Shown here piece by piece: positions 35,296-45,165 of a stretch of DNA of 64,000 nucleotides. Below the pieces are notes generated by a model. That model did no database searches. It was given only the letters and a program-made list of their open reading frames with translations, and was not told the origin of the DNA. Both the position numbers and the translations under genes were made by a program. Numbering within the stretch: position 1 is the first letter of the stretch; every line of letters starts with the position of its first letter. Source of the DNA: Anaeramoeba flamelloides (taxonomy: Eukaryota; Metamonada; Anaeramoebidae); the NCBI GenBank assembly GCA_027625915.1, contig JANTQA010000063.1, forward strand, positions 2,604,001-2,668,000. Reading direction: 5' to 3'.

Positions 35296-35945
35296 CACCT
35301 GGCGGTACTCTACGACACTTAACGACACGACTGCTTATTTATTGATTATTAGCTTGTATAATTTTTAAACATTTTTGGACTTTTTCCAAAAATTCTAATT
35401 ATCTACAAATTCAAAAATAGCGCACATTGCAATAAAATAATTTAAACAATTAAAAAATATTAAAATTTTATTTAAATTCAAGGCATTAATAAATTTTTAC
35501 TGAAAATTTGAATGAATTTATCTTGTAAAATAATTTAATCTTATCTACTATTTGACGCAATATCTGAAGAAGAAGAATAATAATAAGAAACGGGTTTATT
35601 TAGCGATATTACTGTTAATCGTAAAATTAAAGATCAAAATTTTCATTCAAATTTCCTAAATAATCATATTTCAAGAATTAAAATAAATCACCAAAGTACC
35701 CAATTCCAAAAGAGAAAATTAACAATATAAACTGATTTATGAAAATAAAAAAATTGAAATGTTTCATGATTTAAAAGATGAAATTTTGGAAAAGCGAGAA
35801 TGAAACTTTTATTCAATTTATTTTGAAACAAATATTAGCTTTGTCCCTGTGGCAGGTAATCTTAGTTAACTGTAGTTTATTACAAAGTAAGTAAAATTTC
35901 AATTTTTATTGAAAACAAGTTAACCGATCAAAAATAAATTGGACA

Positions 35946-36650
35946 AAATTAACTTAAGGACTATCTAAAATAAATCCACCACAGGGGTCGTATGAATTTT
36001 AAACATCAGTGAATTAGACTCGATATTTCTTGAGATTTAGAAGAACTATAAAATTTTGAAAATTTATTAAAAGTTAATTTTTCGAGATCAGTTACTTTAC
36101 GGTTATTTTACAATTAATAACTGAAATTTTTTATTTTAATTTCCAAAATGAAAATTAATTATAACTGGTACAATCAAATTAACAGAGTAAAAATTTTGTC
36201 TCAGAGTTAACCCAAGAAAGAAGTTTAATTTTTACAGAAAAATATCATTTCTAAACTAAGTTGTGAAGATCTACGAATTTTCTTTCACTTATAAACTAGA
36301 AAAATATTTTAGGAACCTAGCAAAAAATTTTCATTTTTTAATTGGAAAATAATAGTATTGGAATATGTTTGCAAAAACCCGCAACCTAACAATGTTTCAT
36401 ATTTTTCCATTTTCAGAGGTATTTATTGGTAACGAGACAATACCTCAATTAGAAGAAACATGCTTGGGTTGTAATTTGTACTACCATCTTCCAATTAAGT
36501 ATCCGATCTGAAAAAATTATCTATTCCTAAAATTTCGAAATTTTATAGTTCTTCTAAATCTCAAGAAATATCGTCTCTAATTCACTGGTGTTTAAAATTC
36601 ATAAGACCCCTGTGGTGGATTTATTTTAGATATTCCTTAATTTTATTTTC
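35946..36650. mobile_element. inverted-repeat element interrupted by MITE family D
   Basis: The left arm 35946-36070 and right arm 36520-36650 match in reverse: AAATAAATCCACCACAGGGG, GAATTTTAAACA, AGTGAATTAGA, CGATATTTCTTGAGATTTAG and AAGAACTATAAAATTT occur in order on both. The loop contains a complete family D MITE (36100-36355), which therefore landed later. Non-coding. Confidence 0.7.
36100..36355. mobile_element. MITE family D, copy 2 (256 bp)
   Basis: Left end CGGTTATTTTACAATTA, right end reversed CTATTATTTTCCAATTA, TA on both sides (36098-36099, 36356-36357). Interior matches the copy at 5506-5765 (AATTAACAGAGTAAAAATTT; TATAAACTAGAAAAATATTT). Confidence 0.8.
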
Positions 36651-38604
36651 CTTTTCCTTCTCTTTGTAAAAAAGTAAGTTCCTTTTACCATTTTTGAAAA
36701 TATTAATTGTTAAACCTTGCTGAAAAAAGATTTTTTGAGTACTCATAGTATATGAACACTTTGAAACAATAATATCATAAGTTCTTCTATTTTGAAAATA
36801 AATTAGAATATTTTGAGAGGGATACAGCGATCAAAAAAATACGTTCACAACTACTATAATCGTGTTTCAAAATAAAATCCCTGTTTTTTTTTCTTCTTAT
36901 TCAAAGCAACACCCAATTCGACTACCAAAATGTATACCTAAATTCAAATCAATTTTGAAAGTAAACATCTGGATATTTTCAGCAAAATTTAAATTAGGAA
37001 TACAATTTGTTTCAAATTTTTCAAAATATTCTAAAATTTTTTGAAATTTTTTGTTTTTTATTTTAAAGGAGTAGTTATTTTAAAAAAAAAAAATGAAATC
37101 TAGTCAAAATCTTTAAACTATTTTTTTTGTAATTTGTTTTTCGAGTTATGAAATTGATGAGTTAACCCCATTTAAACAATTCATTGATTTGAGTCTCTTT
37201 TTTGAAATCCAAAATTTGCATGTTTCCAAAATAAAACATAAAAAAGTAACCTATTATTTTGTTTAAGAATTAAGATAATTCTTGAAAATGGGTCAACATA
37301 TTTTTCGTTTTATGTTGGAAAGTATTTATTTCGAAAACATGTTTTTTGTTTGGTTATTATTTTTCAATAATTAATATTTCAATACAAATATCAGCCAATA
37401 AAAGTTATTGTGGTATAGGTAATTCAATTAGTGAATATTTGGTAGAAGCCTAACTACAATTTATCAATTAAATTGAATCTATTATAAAAAAATTTTTTGC
37501 TTTAATGTTTTAAAAAAGTTGTTTTCTGGTTTTCAAAAAATGAAAAAAAATTGAAAAAAATTTTCAATTTTGATTAATTTTTTTAAAAAATTGTTTGTTC
37601 TTATTCACAGAAATCCTTATAGCAATTCAAACCATTTTTGGTAGAAAAAAATTGATATAGTATTTTGAGAATAAAATTAACTAATTCCCAAATATCTTCA
37701 AGAAAATTTTATTTTGAAAAATCTAATTTTATCTTAAAACAAAAACAAAATTTCTAGGTAAATTTTTTAAATGACTTTCAAACTTTAATTATTATAACTA
37801 TCATTCTCAAAAAAAAATACAATTATTGTCCAATTGGTTAAATATATCAATTTTTTAGTTAAACAAAAGTTTTATCTCAAAAAAGAAAAAAAAAAATTAT
37901 ATTAATATTACTGGCAACAAAGACTTGTTAGAGTATAATAATAATCAAAATGACAATAAATGGGGTAAAAACTTGTTATAACGTGAGAAATAAAAAGAAT
38001 TTAAACGTTTTCTTTTTCAGAAAAAATGGAAAAAAAAATTGATCTGACTAAACTAATTTTCTTTTTTGAATTTCTTCGTAAATCAGAATTAATAAATATT
38101 TGGCATAAACGAAATTTATAAGTACAGATATCCACCAATAACATATTTTAAAATTTTACCTTGTTATCGTAGAGGACTGATCCCTTAAGATAAAAATTTT
38201 ATCAAAAAATTACTCTATTTTTTGAGATATCGTTTCCGATTTGAACTTTCATTTTTAGAATTTCTTTTTAAATAATAGAACTTTAAGAAACCAACACCAT
38301 ATTTGTTTAGGGTTTATTATCAGTTTCTTTGATCGGTTAATGTAGACCTTCTCGAACAAAAAAAACATGCTTTTTATTTTGAAACACGAATTAAATTATT
38401 TTGCAGGCTTTATTTTGACTACCGTAGAATTAAATAACTCCAAAATCCGAACTATAAAGATCCGTTGACCAGTTTCACAAGAACTATATACAAAACACAA
38501 CCGTAATCTATTTTTGATTGTAATCAAATTGGTTAGTCATGAATTTTTTTTTTTTTTGGATCGGAAAAGAAAGCAAGAGAAAAAAGAAATAGATTTAATT
38601 ATTC

Positions 38605-38679
38605 GTCCTCTCAGAAATAACTGTCCGCAGCAATCGTACGATTCTTGGACCGCCCGTTGTAATGTCTTCATTGAGGATC
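38605..38679 (-). ncRNA. box C/D snoRNA candidate, U43/SNORD43-like, copy 1
   Basis: Minus strand, about 70 nt. In 5' to 3' order: terminal stem TCCTC, C box ATGAAGA (38671-38665; one mismatch to RTGATGA), guide AACGGGCGGT (38658-38649), D box CTGA (38614-38611) and closing stem GAGGA. The guide is complementary to ACCGCCCGT, a near-universal segment of 18S rRNA close to the decoding site. Human U43/SNORD43 has the same layout (C box, about 8 nt, ACGGGCGG) and methylates 18S C1703 (yeast snR70, C1639). Taking TCCAAG as the start of a degenerate D' region puts the same cytosine five bases upstream. The 61 bp core is much richer in G+C than its surroundings and is repeated exactly at 38796-38856. 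Confidence 0.6.
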
Positions 38680-38787
38680 ACAAACGAAAAACAAATTGAA
38701 TTTTGAACAAGAAAAATAAACAAGTGTGTAGCAAAACAAAATGAAAACAAAAAAGAAACAACAAAATAAAAATTGAATAACAGAAAA

Positions 38788-38867
38788 GTAATCTCTCAGA
38801 AATAACTGTCCGCAGCAATCGTACGATTCTTGGACCGCCCGTTGTAATGTCTTCATAGAGAATTACT
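38788..38867 (-). ncRNA. box C/D snoRNA candidate, U43/SNORD43-like, copy 2
   Basis: The 61 bp from C box (38856-38850) to D box (38799-38796) are identical to copy 1. The flanks differ but still pair: AGTAATTCTCT before the C box against GAGATTACT after the D box, a longer stem with one bulged T. Relative to copy 1 one stem pair changes from C-G to T-A on both strands, a compensatory change expected of a structured RNA rather than of chance duplication. The copies lie 185 bp apart in the same orientation and could be processed from one transcript. Confidence 0.6.
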
Positions 38868-39987
38868 TTTTTCAAAAAGTAAGAAAGTTAAAAAAGCTAA
38901 TATTAACGCAAATAAAATATTATTCAAAAAATAAAAAAAATAAAAAAAATAAAAAAAAACACAAAACAAAAAGTAATTAACAAAAAAAGCAATAGACAAA
39001 AAAATGAATTAGCTTGGGATATTTTTTTTACCAAAAATCCAAAAGTTTTGAAAAGCTTAGAAACTTTCCAAACCATGTACCACTATCCAATCTGCTTCAA
39101 AGGTGAAATCATTTTGTAAGTGAAGAGATATTTTGTTGTGATTTTCAGTTTAAGGACGAAACTTCTATCTCGGAAAGTGTAGGGTTATTTTTCTTTTACT
39201 TCTCAAAAAGAATTATCATTCTGATGAAATTGAACAAAAAGATTACGAATTCTCAAGTCAAAAACCAAAAAACGAAAAAAATAGATCTTTGAATGTAAAA
39301 GTCTTTGTAAAAATAAGACTAAGACTTAAATTTTTTCATATGTGAAGTTAAAATTTCAAAACATTGTAAATTTAGAAAAGAAACAGTAAAAAATACTGTC
39401 GTCTAAATAATGCGTGCAAAAAAATTTAATTCCAATTTCAAAATAAAAAGCATGTTTTTTTTGTTATAGAAGACCCTACATTAACCAATCAAAGAAACTG
39501 ATAACAAACCCTAAAAAAATATGGTACTGGTTCTTAAAAAGTTCTATTATTTAAAAAGTAATTCTAAAAATGAAAGTTCAAATCGGAAACGATATCTCTA
39601 AAAATAGAGTTAATTTTTGAATAAATTTTTATCAAAAAAACAAAAAAATTTTAAAAAAATGGTTAATATTTTGAAAAATTTGAAACAAATTGTATTCCTA
39701 ATTTAAATTTTACTAAAAATAACCAGACCTTTACTTTCAAAATTGATTTGAACTTAGGTATACTACATACCATTAGATTGGATGTTGCCTTGGTACAAGA
39801 AGAAAAAAAAGCAGGGATATTATTTTAAAACACGGATCATAGTCTTTGATAACACATTATTTTGATCACTGTATTTGAAATATCCAATGAAATTACTTTG
39901 TGTCAAAAAACAATAGTTTAAGATAATAATAAATTTAAAAAAATCTTCAAGTAAATTTAACAGTAAAATTACAAAAAAATTTTATCA

Positions 39988-40240
39988 CAGTTATATTGTA
40001 ATTAATAAATGAAAATTTTTATTTCTATTTCCAAAATGAAACACTGAATTATTACTTCTAAAATCAAATTAGCAGAGTAAAAATTTTGTCAGTGAGTTCA
40101 TGAAGGGAGTTTCATTTATTGTCTAAAAATATCATTTCTAAATGATTTTGTAAAGATCTTGGGATTTTCTTCAACAAATAAACTAGAAAAAAATTTTGAA
40201 ATGAAATAAAAATTTTCATTTTATAATTGGAAAATAATAG
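39988..40240. mobile_element. MITE family D, copy 3 (253 bp)
   Basis: Left end CAGTTATATTGTAATTA, right end reversed CTATTATTTTCCAATTA; right flank TA, left flank mutated to CA. The interior AATTAGCAGAGTAAAAATTT matches the other two copies. Confidence 0.75.
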
Positions 40241-40858
40241 TATATCTATAAATTTAAAAACTGAAGTAAAAATCTTGATTACTAAAATTCAAATCATACT
40301 TTTTATAATATTTTCCAGATTATAATTATTGTTTTTAAAAGTTTCTATCCTTTTTTCTCAAAATTTCAAATTTCAAAATTCAACATATTTCTTATTGAAA
40401 AAAAAAAATATTTACTTTGAAGATGGAAAAATCTTTTTGGAGGAAGGGAGTGTACAGAAATACAATTTAAAAATGAAATCAAAAAGTTTTGAATAACTCA
40501 ATATAAAAAATCTATTCAATTTCAAAAAAAAAAAATAACAATATTTATTTTAAACTTGAAAAAAAAAGAGAATTTTTTGATGCATTGAACAGTTCAAATC
40601 AATTTTTTCTTTTCATTGAACAAAAAACACCAGAAAAACCATCAAATCAAGAAGGTAAAAATTCCTTCCATAATACTTAATGAATACTTGTAAAATCTAA
40701 TTATAATACAAATAAATACTTTTAATTTTGATTATTATTAATAAATACAGTAATAACCCCTTTTATTTTTTTCTTTTTGTTATTAACAACACAAATATTA
40801 AATGTATCAATAGACTTTACTATCATTTCTCATTTTTTAAAGATTTTTCTTTAGTGTA

Positions 40859-41051
40859 TGACCAGTTCAACTTTTAAAACATAAACTATCAACAAAATTT
40901 ATGGTACAAAAAATATCAAATGAAGGTCCATTTTTTGGATTTTTTTAGAACAAATTATATTACTGGAATCGGAATTTTGTGCTTTAATTTTGTATTTTTT
41001 TTTCTGAATATAATTTCTTTCAAAGTTTGTACTTAAAAAATGAATCTGACA
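40859..41051. mobile_element. MITE family C, decayed copy
   Basis: TA at 40857-40858, then CCAGTTCAACTTTTAAAACA and related AAGGCACAA derivatives (ATGGTACAA, TGTGCTTTAATTTTG), closing near TGAATCTGACATA. Clearly older than the copies at 28.9 and 54-55 kb. Confidence 0.6.
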
Positions 41052-42097
41052 TAATTAATATTTGGAGTTATTTTTATTTGTTTCTAAATATTTAAAACAA
41101 TAAAAAATAATAATAAAACCTATTGATGATTTTAAATATTGTTTTAAAACCAACTTATTGAAATAATTAAAGTTAATAATCGATTAAAAAAATAATCAAA
41201 CAAAATCATATTAATTGATGTTAAAAGATAACTTTTATTGGTAAAAACATGCAAATATGATAAATCATAAAAAAATAAAGTTTTATCAGTTCTCGGAATA
41301 AATAAAGACTTCCAGGTATTTCTTCAATTCTGGGTAATATTAAACTAAGCCCCCCTTTTGTATCTTGAACTCAAAGGGATTTCGAATATAAAATCCTTTG
41401 GTGAATACGAATTTTTTGTTTGAAAAATGATTTTTTTTTAAATTGAAAGATTTGTATTCACCAAACAATTTTATGATTAAAATTAATTTTATTCAATTAT
41501 AATAATCAGAAATTATATTTATGATTATCAAAATTTGGATAAATAAATGTAATTCTTTATTTATCTCAAAAATTATAAAAAATTAATTTTTTTCAACATT
41601 CCATATTTACACCAGTGTATTAAAAAGTATTTTTTGATGTTTTTAATTGAATTCTACCTTTTTTAAAAAAGTATTTAGGGGAAAAAATTTATATAAAAAA
41701 TTAAATGATATTTTTCCTTTTTGAAAGTATTTATTTAGGAACAAAAAGAAAAAATTCATTCGAAATAATGTCTGAAAAAATAAATATACCATTTTTTTTC
41801 AAGTGGAAGATTATTTTTATATTTTTTTTTGTTATAGAGTGGATTTTTAATTTTGATTTTTTTTAAAAAACTTTGTGGTACCATTTTTACGGTGTATTTT
41901 TATAGACTCAAAACTTCAACACGAATTTTTCTTTCTTGGGAAACGAAACATTTTTTATGGAGATAATTTGGAAACAAACTCTTTTTTAGCCAAAGATAAC
42001 CATTTTTATTGAAGAAATAGAATCTACCCTATTAGTTTAATTCAGTATTCTTCACAAAATATATTTTTAATTTTTAAAGCTGATTGTTTTTTTCTAC

Positions 42098-42325
42098 AGT
42101 CGTTTTAAAAAAGTGAAGACTTTTTTAAAACTTTTATTGAGTTTTCTGTTTTATAAAAACGTCGGGCCAACCTTTAAATGTGGTTCAGAGGTTAGGTTAT
42201 GAAAGAAAACACCTTTTTTTAAAAAAATTTTTGCTTTATTAAATCATAAAACAAAAAAAAATTTTAATTCTAATAAATCTCATAAAAAAAAATTTTTTCA
42301 CTTTTTTCAAACGTTTATAATTTTG
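42098..42325. repeat. short element with CAGTCGTTTTAAAAAAGTG end
   Basis: TA|CAGTCGTTTTAAAAAAGTG at the left and, reversed, ACGTTTGAAAAAAGTGAAAA at the right resemble the outer ends of the 52.8-56.7 kb foldback element (CAGACATTTCAAAAAAGTG). The exact right boundary is uncertain. Confidence 0.4.
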
Positions 42326-43164
42326 TCAATTTTTTTTTTTTTTTTTAAAGTCAATTTGAAAAAAAAACCTTCTAATCTGATCCTTGATTGATTTTGTTTC
42401 TTTTTTGTTAGTTTTTTAAAATCAATTAATGTTTTTTACTAGATCTGATATTTATTTTTAATAAATTTCTCTTGATAACAAATCGATTGAATTATCAGGA
42501 AAACTCATCAACCGTAAGATTGAGATTTAATTTTTTATCATTACATTTCGTTATTATCGTGATTTTTAGACAATTGCTGAGAGTTTATCGAATCTCAAGA
42601 TTTTATTAATATATCAATTACAAATAATATCATGATCCTAGTAAAATATTTTCTATTTGTATAAAAATAATAGCTATTCTTGAAACTTTATCGTGACTGA
42701 ACACAGATATCGTCAAATATTCTAGTATATTACAAAATAAACCTTCTTTATGGAAACCAGTAACATTGTGAAGTTCTATCTTATTATAGAATATAAATTC
42801 GATTATATAGGAGCTTTTTTCTGAAAAAAAAGTTATTTAGTGCAAATAGGCGCAACTTTCACAAGTAAATTTTGAGAACGTATCCCATAAAATGATCTTT
42901 AATAAAGAAGAATTGTTGATGATTTCATCAATACCTTTAAAAGTGAAATGACCTGATATTTTTTGGATGTTTAAATTGGTTAATTTCGCTTTATGTTGAG
43001 AAAAATTACTTTTGAGTTTTTATTAATTTCTTTAAATTTGAAAAAATTGAAATGAAATAATTAAAATAAAAATAAAAAAAATAAAAATAAAAAAAATAAA
43101 AATAAAAAAAATAAAAAACACTATCACTGCCTCATTCCCTTAAGGCCCAAAGAGATGATTTTAA

Positions 43165-45165
43165 TTATTTTTTCACATAAACTTTACACACTTTTTTATG
43201 TTTACTCCAATCATTTTTTTGACAATCTCTTGAACAATAAAAGGCCCGTTGACATCTGGAACATTTCAGCATCCCAACTTTTTTTTGACAAAAGGAGCAT
43301 TTAGAAATCTGTAAGAATTCGTTCAGGAAATCTTGTAAGAAGTTATCATTATGGATTTTCCAATATTTTGACAATTCAATAACGTCTTTAATATTTTTTA
43401 AAGTAACAACTTCTATTTCAATGCTACCTAGATAAATAAATTTTAAAAAAAGATTCCACACTTTCAATGATTTTCCTAATTCATCATTTATCGTTATAAA
43501 CTCTTTATTATTTAATTCCACTTTCTTCTCATTCTCATTCTCATTCTCATTCTCATTTTCATTTTCATTTTCATTTTCATTCTCTTCTTTTTGTAATAAT
43601 TTATTAATTTTTTCTTCAAAGCCATCACCTCTTAATTTTAAAATGATTCTGTGAGCAAGAACAAAATTATTGTTTGACAATTCTATTTTCACGTTTTTCG
43701 TCTTTTCGTTGGCAAAAAGTGACTTCAAATCATTTATTAAATATTTTTCTTGACAATTATTAATTCCTAATAATTGAGCAAAGTCATCAATAATGTGCGA
43801 TCTTCTTAGCCCCGTATAAACCCAATATAAGAAATCGTCTATGAATTTTTGATTAGTCTTTTTTTCAAGGACTGATTTAACATCATCGATGTTTGAATTG
43901 ATTCTAAATTGTAATATTTCTTTATGGATCTTCCTGGATCCAATTGCAAAATTGCCATCTTGGTTCGTGGTGTTCCATAACCTTTCAAAATCAAGATAAA
44001 TTCTTGGCATTTTTGCTAATAAAGTGACACCAAAATCATAACCGCACGTAACCTCAAGGCCACCTTTTTGGATGATCGGATGGATATCTGCTTCCCATCC
44101 TTTGACGGGGAATATAAAAATCTTATTTTTATATGTTGTGTTCTTTTGGTTAGCCCAGGCTATGTTCTTGGGTAGCCCCATAGCGTAGATTGTGCCATCA
44201 AATGCAATGGCGACATTGTAATGTGCACCCGAGCAAATATTTATGATTTTTTGATTTATGATCGGCATCCTTTTAAACACACTTTCGGCTATTAACTGAC
44301 CCGACTGTTCAGGCGAACCACACGACCATAGTCTATGATCTGTGTCCAACAAAAGCGAACCAAAAAAGCTTGAAGAAATCTTCTTTATTTTGGCATTGTC
44401 ACCAGAAAAGATCGCAGGAGTGATCGGGAGCTGACCTAGTGTATTATCTAACGGAGTAAATAAACCGTCTTCTGAAACTGAGCAAGACAATTTCCCCACA
44501 GACAACTCCCCAAACCTATTTGAACCAAAAGCAAACAATTTGTCTTGATTTGTGAGCACAAAGGTGTGAGTAGTGTATGCGCTCGAAAAAATTTCCTTCA
44601 CATCGCCCGCTAATAACAATGGCTCGTTCGTGTATTTGAGATCATTAAAACCCAAGGCAAATCCTTGGTTGTTCCCAAAAGCATAGAGACGCCCATTTTG
44701 TAAGAGCACAAACGATGTGAAAAATCCTGCTTGAATGTCTTTAATTGCATATTCCTTTCCTTTTTTTAAGAGAGTCTCAAATTTTGAAATAGGCGTCGGA
44801 TTTTGAATTACCTTTAAGTGCCCCAAACCCAGCTGGCCAGCGTGGTTGCATTTCTCACCCCGTGTGCCCCAGGAATACAAAATACCAGAGTGCCCTAATG
44901 CCAAAAAATGTGTAACACCAACCGCAATTTTTTTTACGCTTTCAATATCAACCTTTTTGGGTGTCGTGTTTGTTTTTGACTCGTTTTGCTGATAAAGTGT
45001 GCCTCCTTCAAGAATGAAAAGAGATCCTGTGTCACCAATTTGAAAATCAGAGATAATCTTCCTTCCAAATAAAGGTGGGGTGCTTGGGTAGTGTAACTTC
45101 CCAGTTTGTGGTAACCCACTAACTCCTTTCAGGCTAGATCCAAATGATCTTAAGTTTGTCATCAA
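43165..45165 (-). CDS. RCC1 repeat - tandem BTB - MYND zinc finger protein
   Basis: Intronless, 666 residues. Residues about 35-385 form an RCC1-type beta-propeller, with recurring units such as FLALGHSGILYSWG, SFVLLQNGRLYAFGNN, TFVLTNQDKLFAFGSNRFGEL and SLLLDTDHRLWSCGSPEQSGQ. Residues about 395-610 hold two divergent BTB/POZ folds: SRKIHKEILQFRI...YWVYTGL, then KIELSNNNFVLAHRIILKL...LFLKFIYLGSIE. Residues 623-660 are a textbook MYND finger (Cys 623, 626, 635, 638, 644, 648; His 656; Cys 660, spacing C-x2-C-x8-C-x2-C-x5-C-x3-C-x7-H-x3-C). An NE dipeptide repeat interrupts the second BTB. BTB proteins often act as Cul3 adaptors, RCC1 propellers as Ran/Rab-family GTPase or chromatin binders, and MYND fingers bind PxLxP peptides; which applies here is unknown. 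Confidence 0.9.
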   Translation of the reverse strand: MMTNLRSFGSSLKGVSGLPQTGKLHYPSTPPLFGRKIISDFQIGDTGSLFILEGGTLYQQNESKTNTTPKKVDIESVKKIAVGVTHFLALGHSGILYSWGTRGEKCNHAGQLGLGHLKVIQNPTPISKFETLLKKGKEYAIKDIQAGFFTSFVLLQNGRLYAFGNNQGFALGFNDLKYTNEPLLLAGDVKEIFSSAYTTHTFVLTNQDKLFAFGSNRFGELSVGKLSCSVSEDGLFTPLDNTLGQLPITPAIFSGDNAKIKKISSSFFGSLLLDTDHRLWSCGSPEQSGQLIAESVFKRMPIINQKIINICSGAHYNVAIAFDGTIYAMGLPKNIAWANQKNTTYKNKIFIFPVKGWEADIHPIIQKGGLEVTCGYDFGVTLLAKMPRIYLDFERLWNTTNQDGNFAIGSRKIHKEILQFRINSNIDDVKSVLEKKTNQKFIDDFLYWVYTGLRRSHIIDDFAQLLGINNCQEKYLINDLKSLFANEKTKNVKIELSNNNFVLAHRIILKLRGDGFEEKINKLLQKEENENENENENENENENENEKKVELNNKEFITINDELGKSLKVWNLFLKFIYLGSIEIEVVTLKNIKDVIELSKYWKIHNDNFLQDFLNEFLQISKCSFCQKKVGMLKCSRCQRAFYCSRDCQKNDWSKHKKVCKVYVKK
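43527..43582 (-). repeat. coding hexanucleotide microsatellite (Asn-Glu repeat)
   Basis: CATTCT/CATTTT hexamers in tandem on the plus strand encode (Asn-Glu)n within the second BTB of the RCC1-BTB protein. The unit is six bases, so length changes keep frame. The two hexamer variants are grouped rather than mixed, showing stepwise expansion. Confidence 0.9.

Larger units (their letters stand above)
32887..36824. other. repeat-rich intergenic stretch, no gene seen
   Basis: From the start of the charged-protein gene up to the long-TIR element. It carries a decayed LINE (34298-34770), two 80 bp snap-back repeats (34811-34887, 35218-35295), A-rich AAAACCTAGAAC-type repeats around 35040-35215, and a nested pair of inverted-repeat elements (35946-36650, 36100-36355). 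The 5' flank 32887-33300 shows no distinct promoter motif. Confidence 0.55.
36825..39871. mobile_element. 3.0 kb long-TIR element (Tc1/mariner-type ends) carrying two snoRNA candidates
   Basis: Left end TA|CAGCGATCAAAAAAAT, right end reversed TA|CAGTGATCAAAATAAT. Both continue with CGTGTTT(C/T)AAAATAA, ATCCCTG, TTTGTTTCAAATTTTTCAAA, then GATATCGTTTCCGATTTG-like and AACATGCTTTTTATTTTGAA blocks. The right arm is continuous (39408-39871, about 460 bp). The left arm is split into 36825-37055 and about 38170-38410 by some 1.1 kb of extra DNA. The loop (38411-39407) holds the two snoRNA candidates and no transposase. Solo arm fragments lie at 17470-17620 and 57180-57330. Non-autonomous. Confidence 0.75.
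40241..43164. other. intergenic stretch, no gene seen
   Basis: Contains a decayed family C MITE (40859-41051), a solo AACTC-type MITE end at about 41972-42080 (AAACTCTTTTTTAGCCAAAG), a short element at 42098-42325, and an echo of the ATCGTGAT repeats near 42550-42690. The last 100 bases before the RCC1-BTB gene stop are AATAAAAATAAAAAAAT runs. Confidence 0.55.

Noticed and set aside
38605-38867. tRNA, 5S rRNA, U6 or hammerhead ribozyme as explanation for the G+C-richer repeat
   Set aside because: No B-box GGTTCGA, no 5S or U6 signature, and no CTGATGA...GAAA hammerhead core; the box C/D layout fits better.
38514-38875. ORFs covering the snoRNA cores (CNVFIEDHKR plus, MKTLQRAVQESYD minus)
   Set aside because: The exact 61 bp identity ends at C and D boxes with compensatory flanks, which a coding explanation does not predict; the frames are short and unrelated beyond the core.
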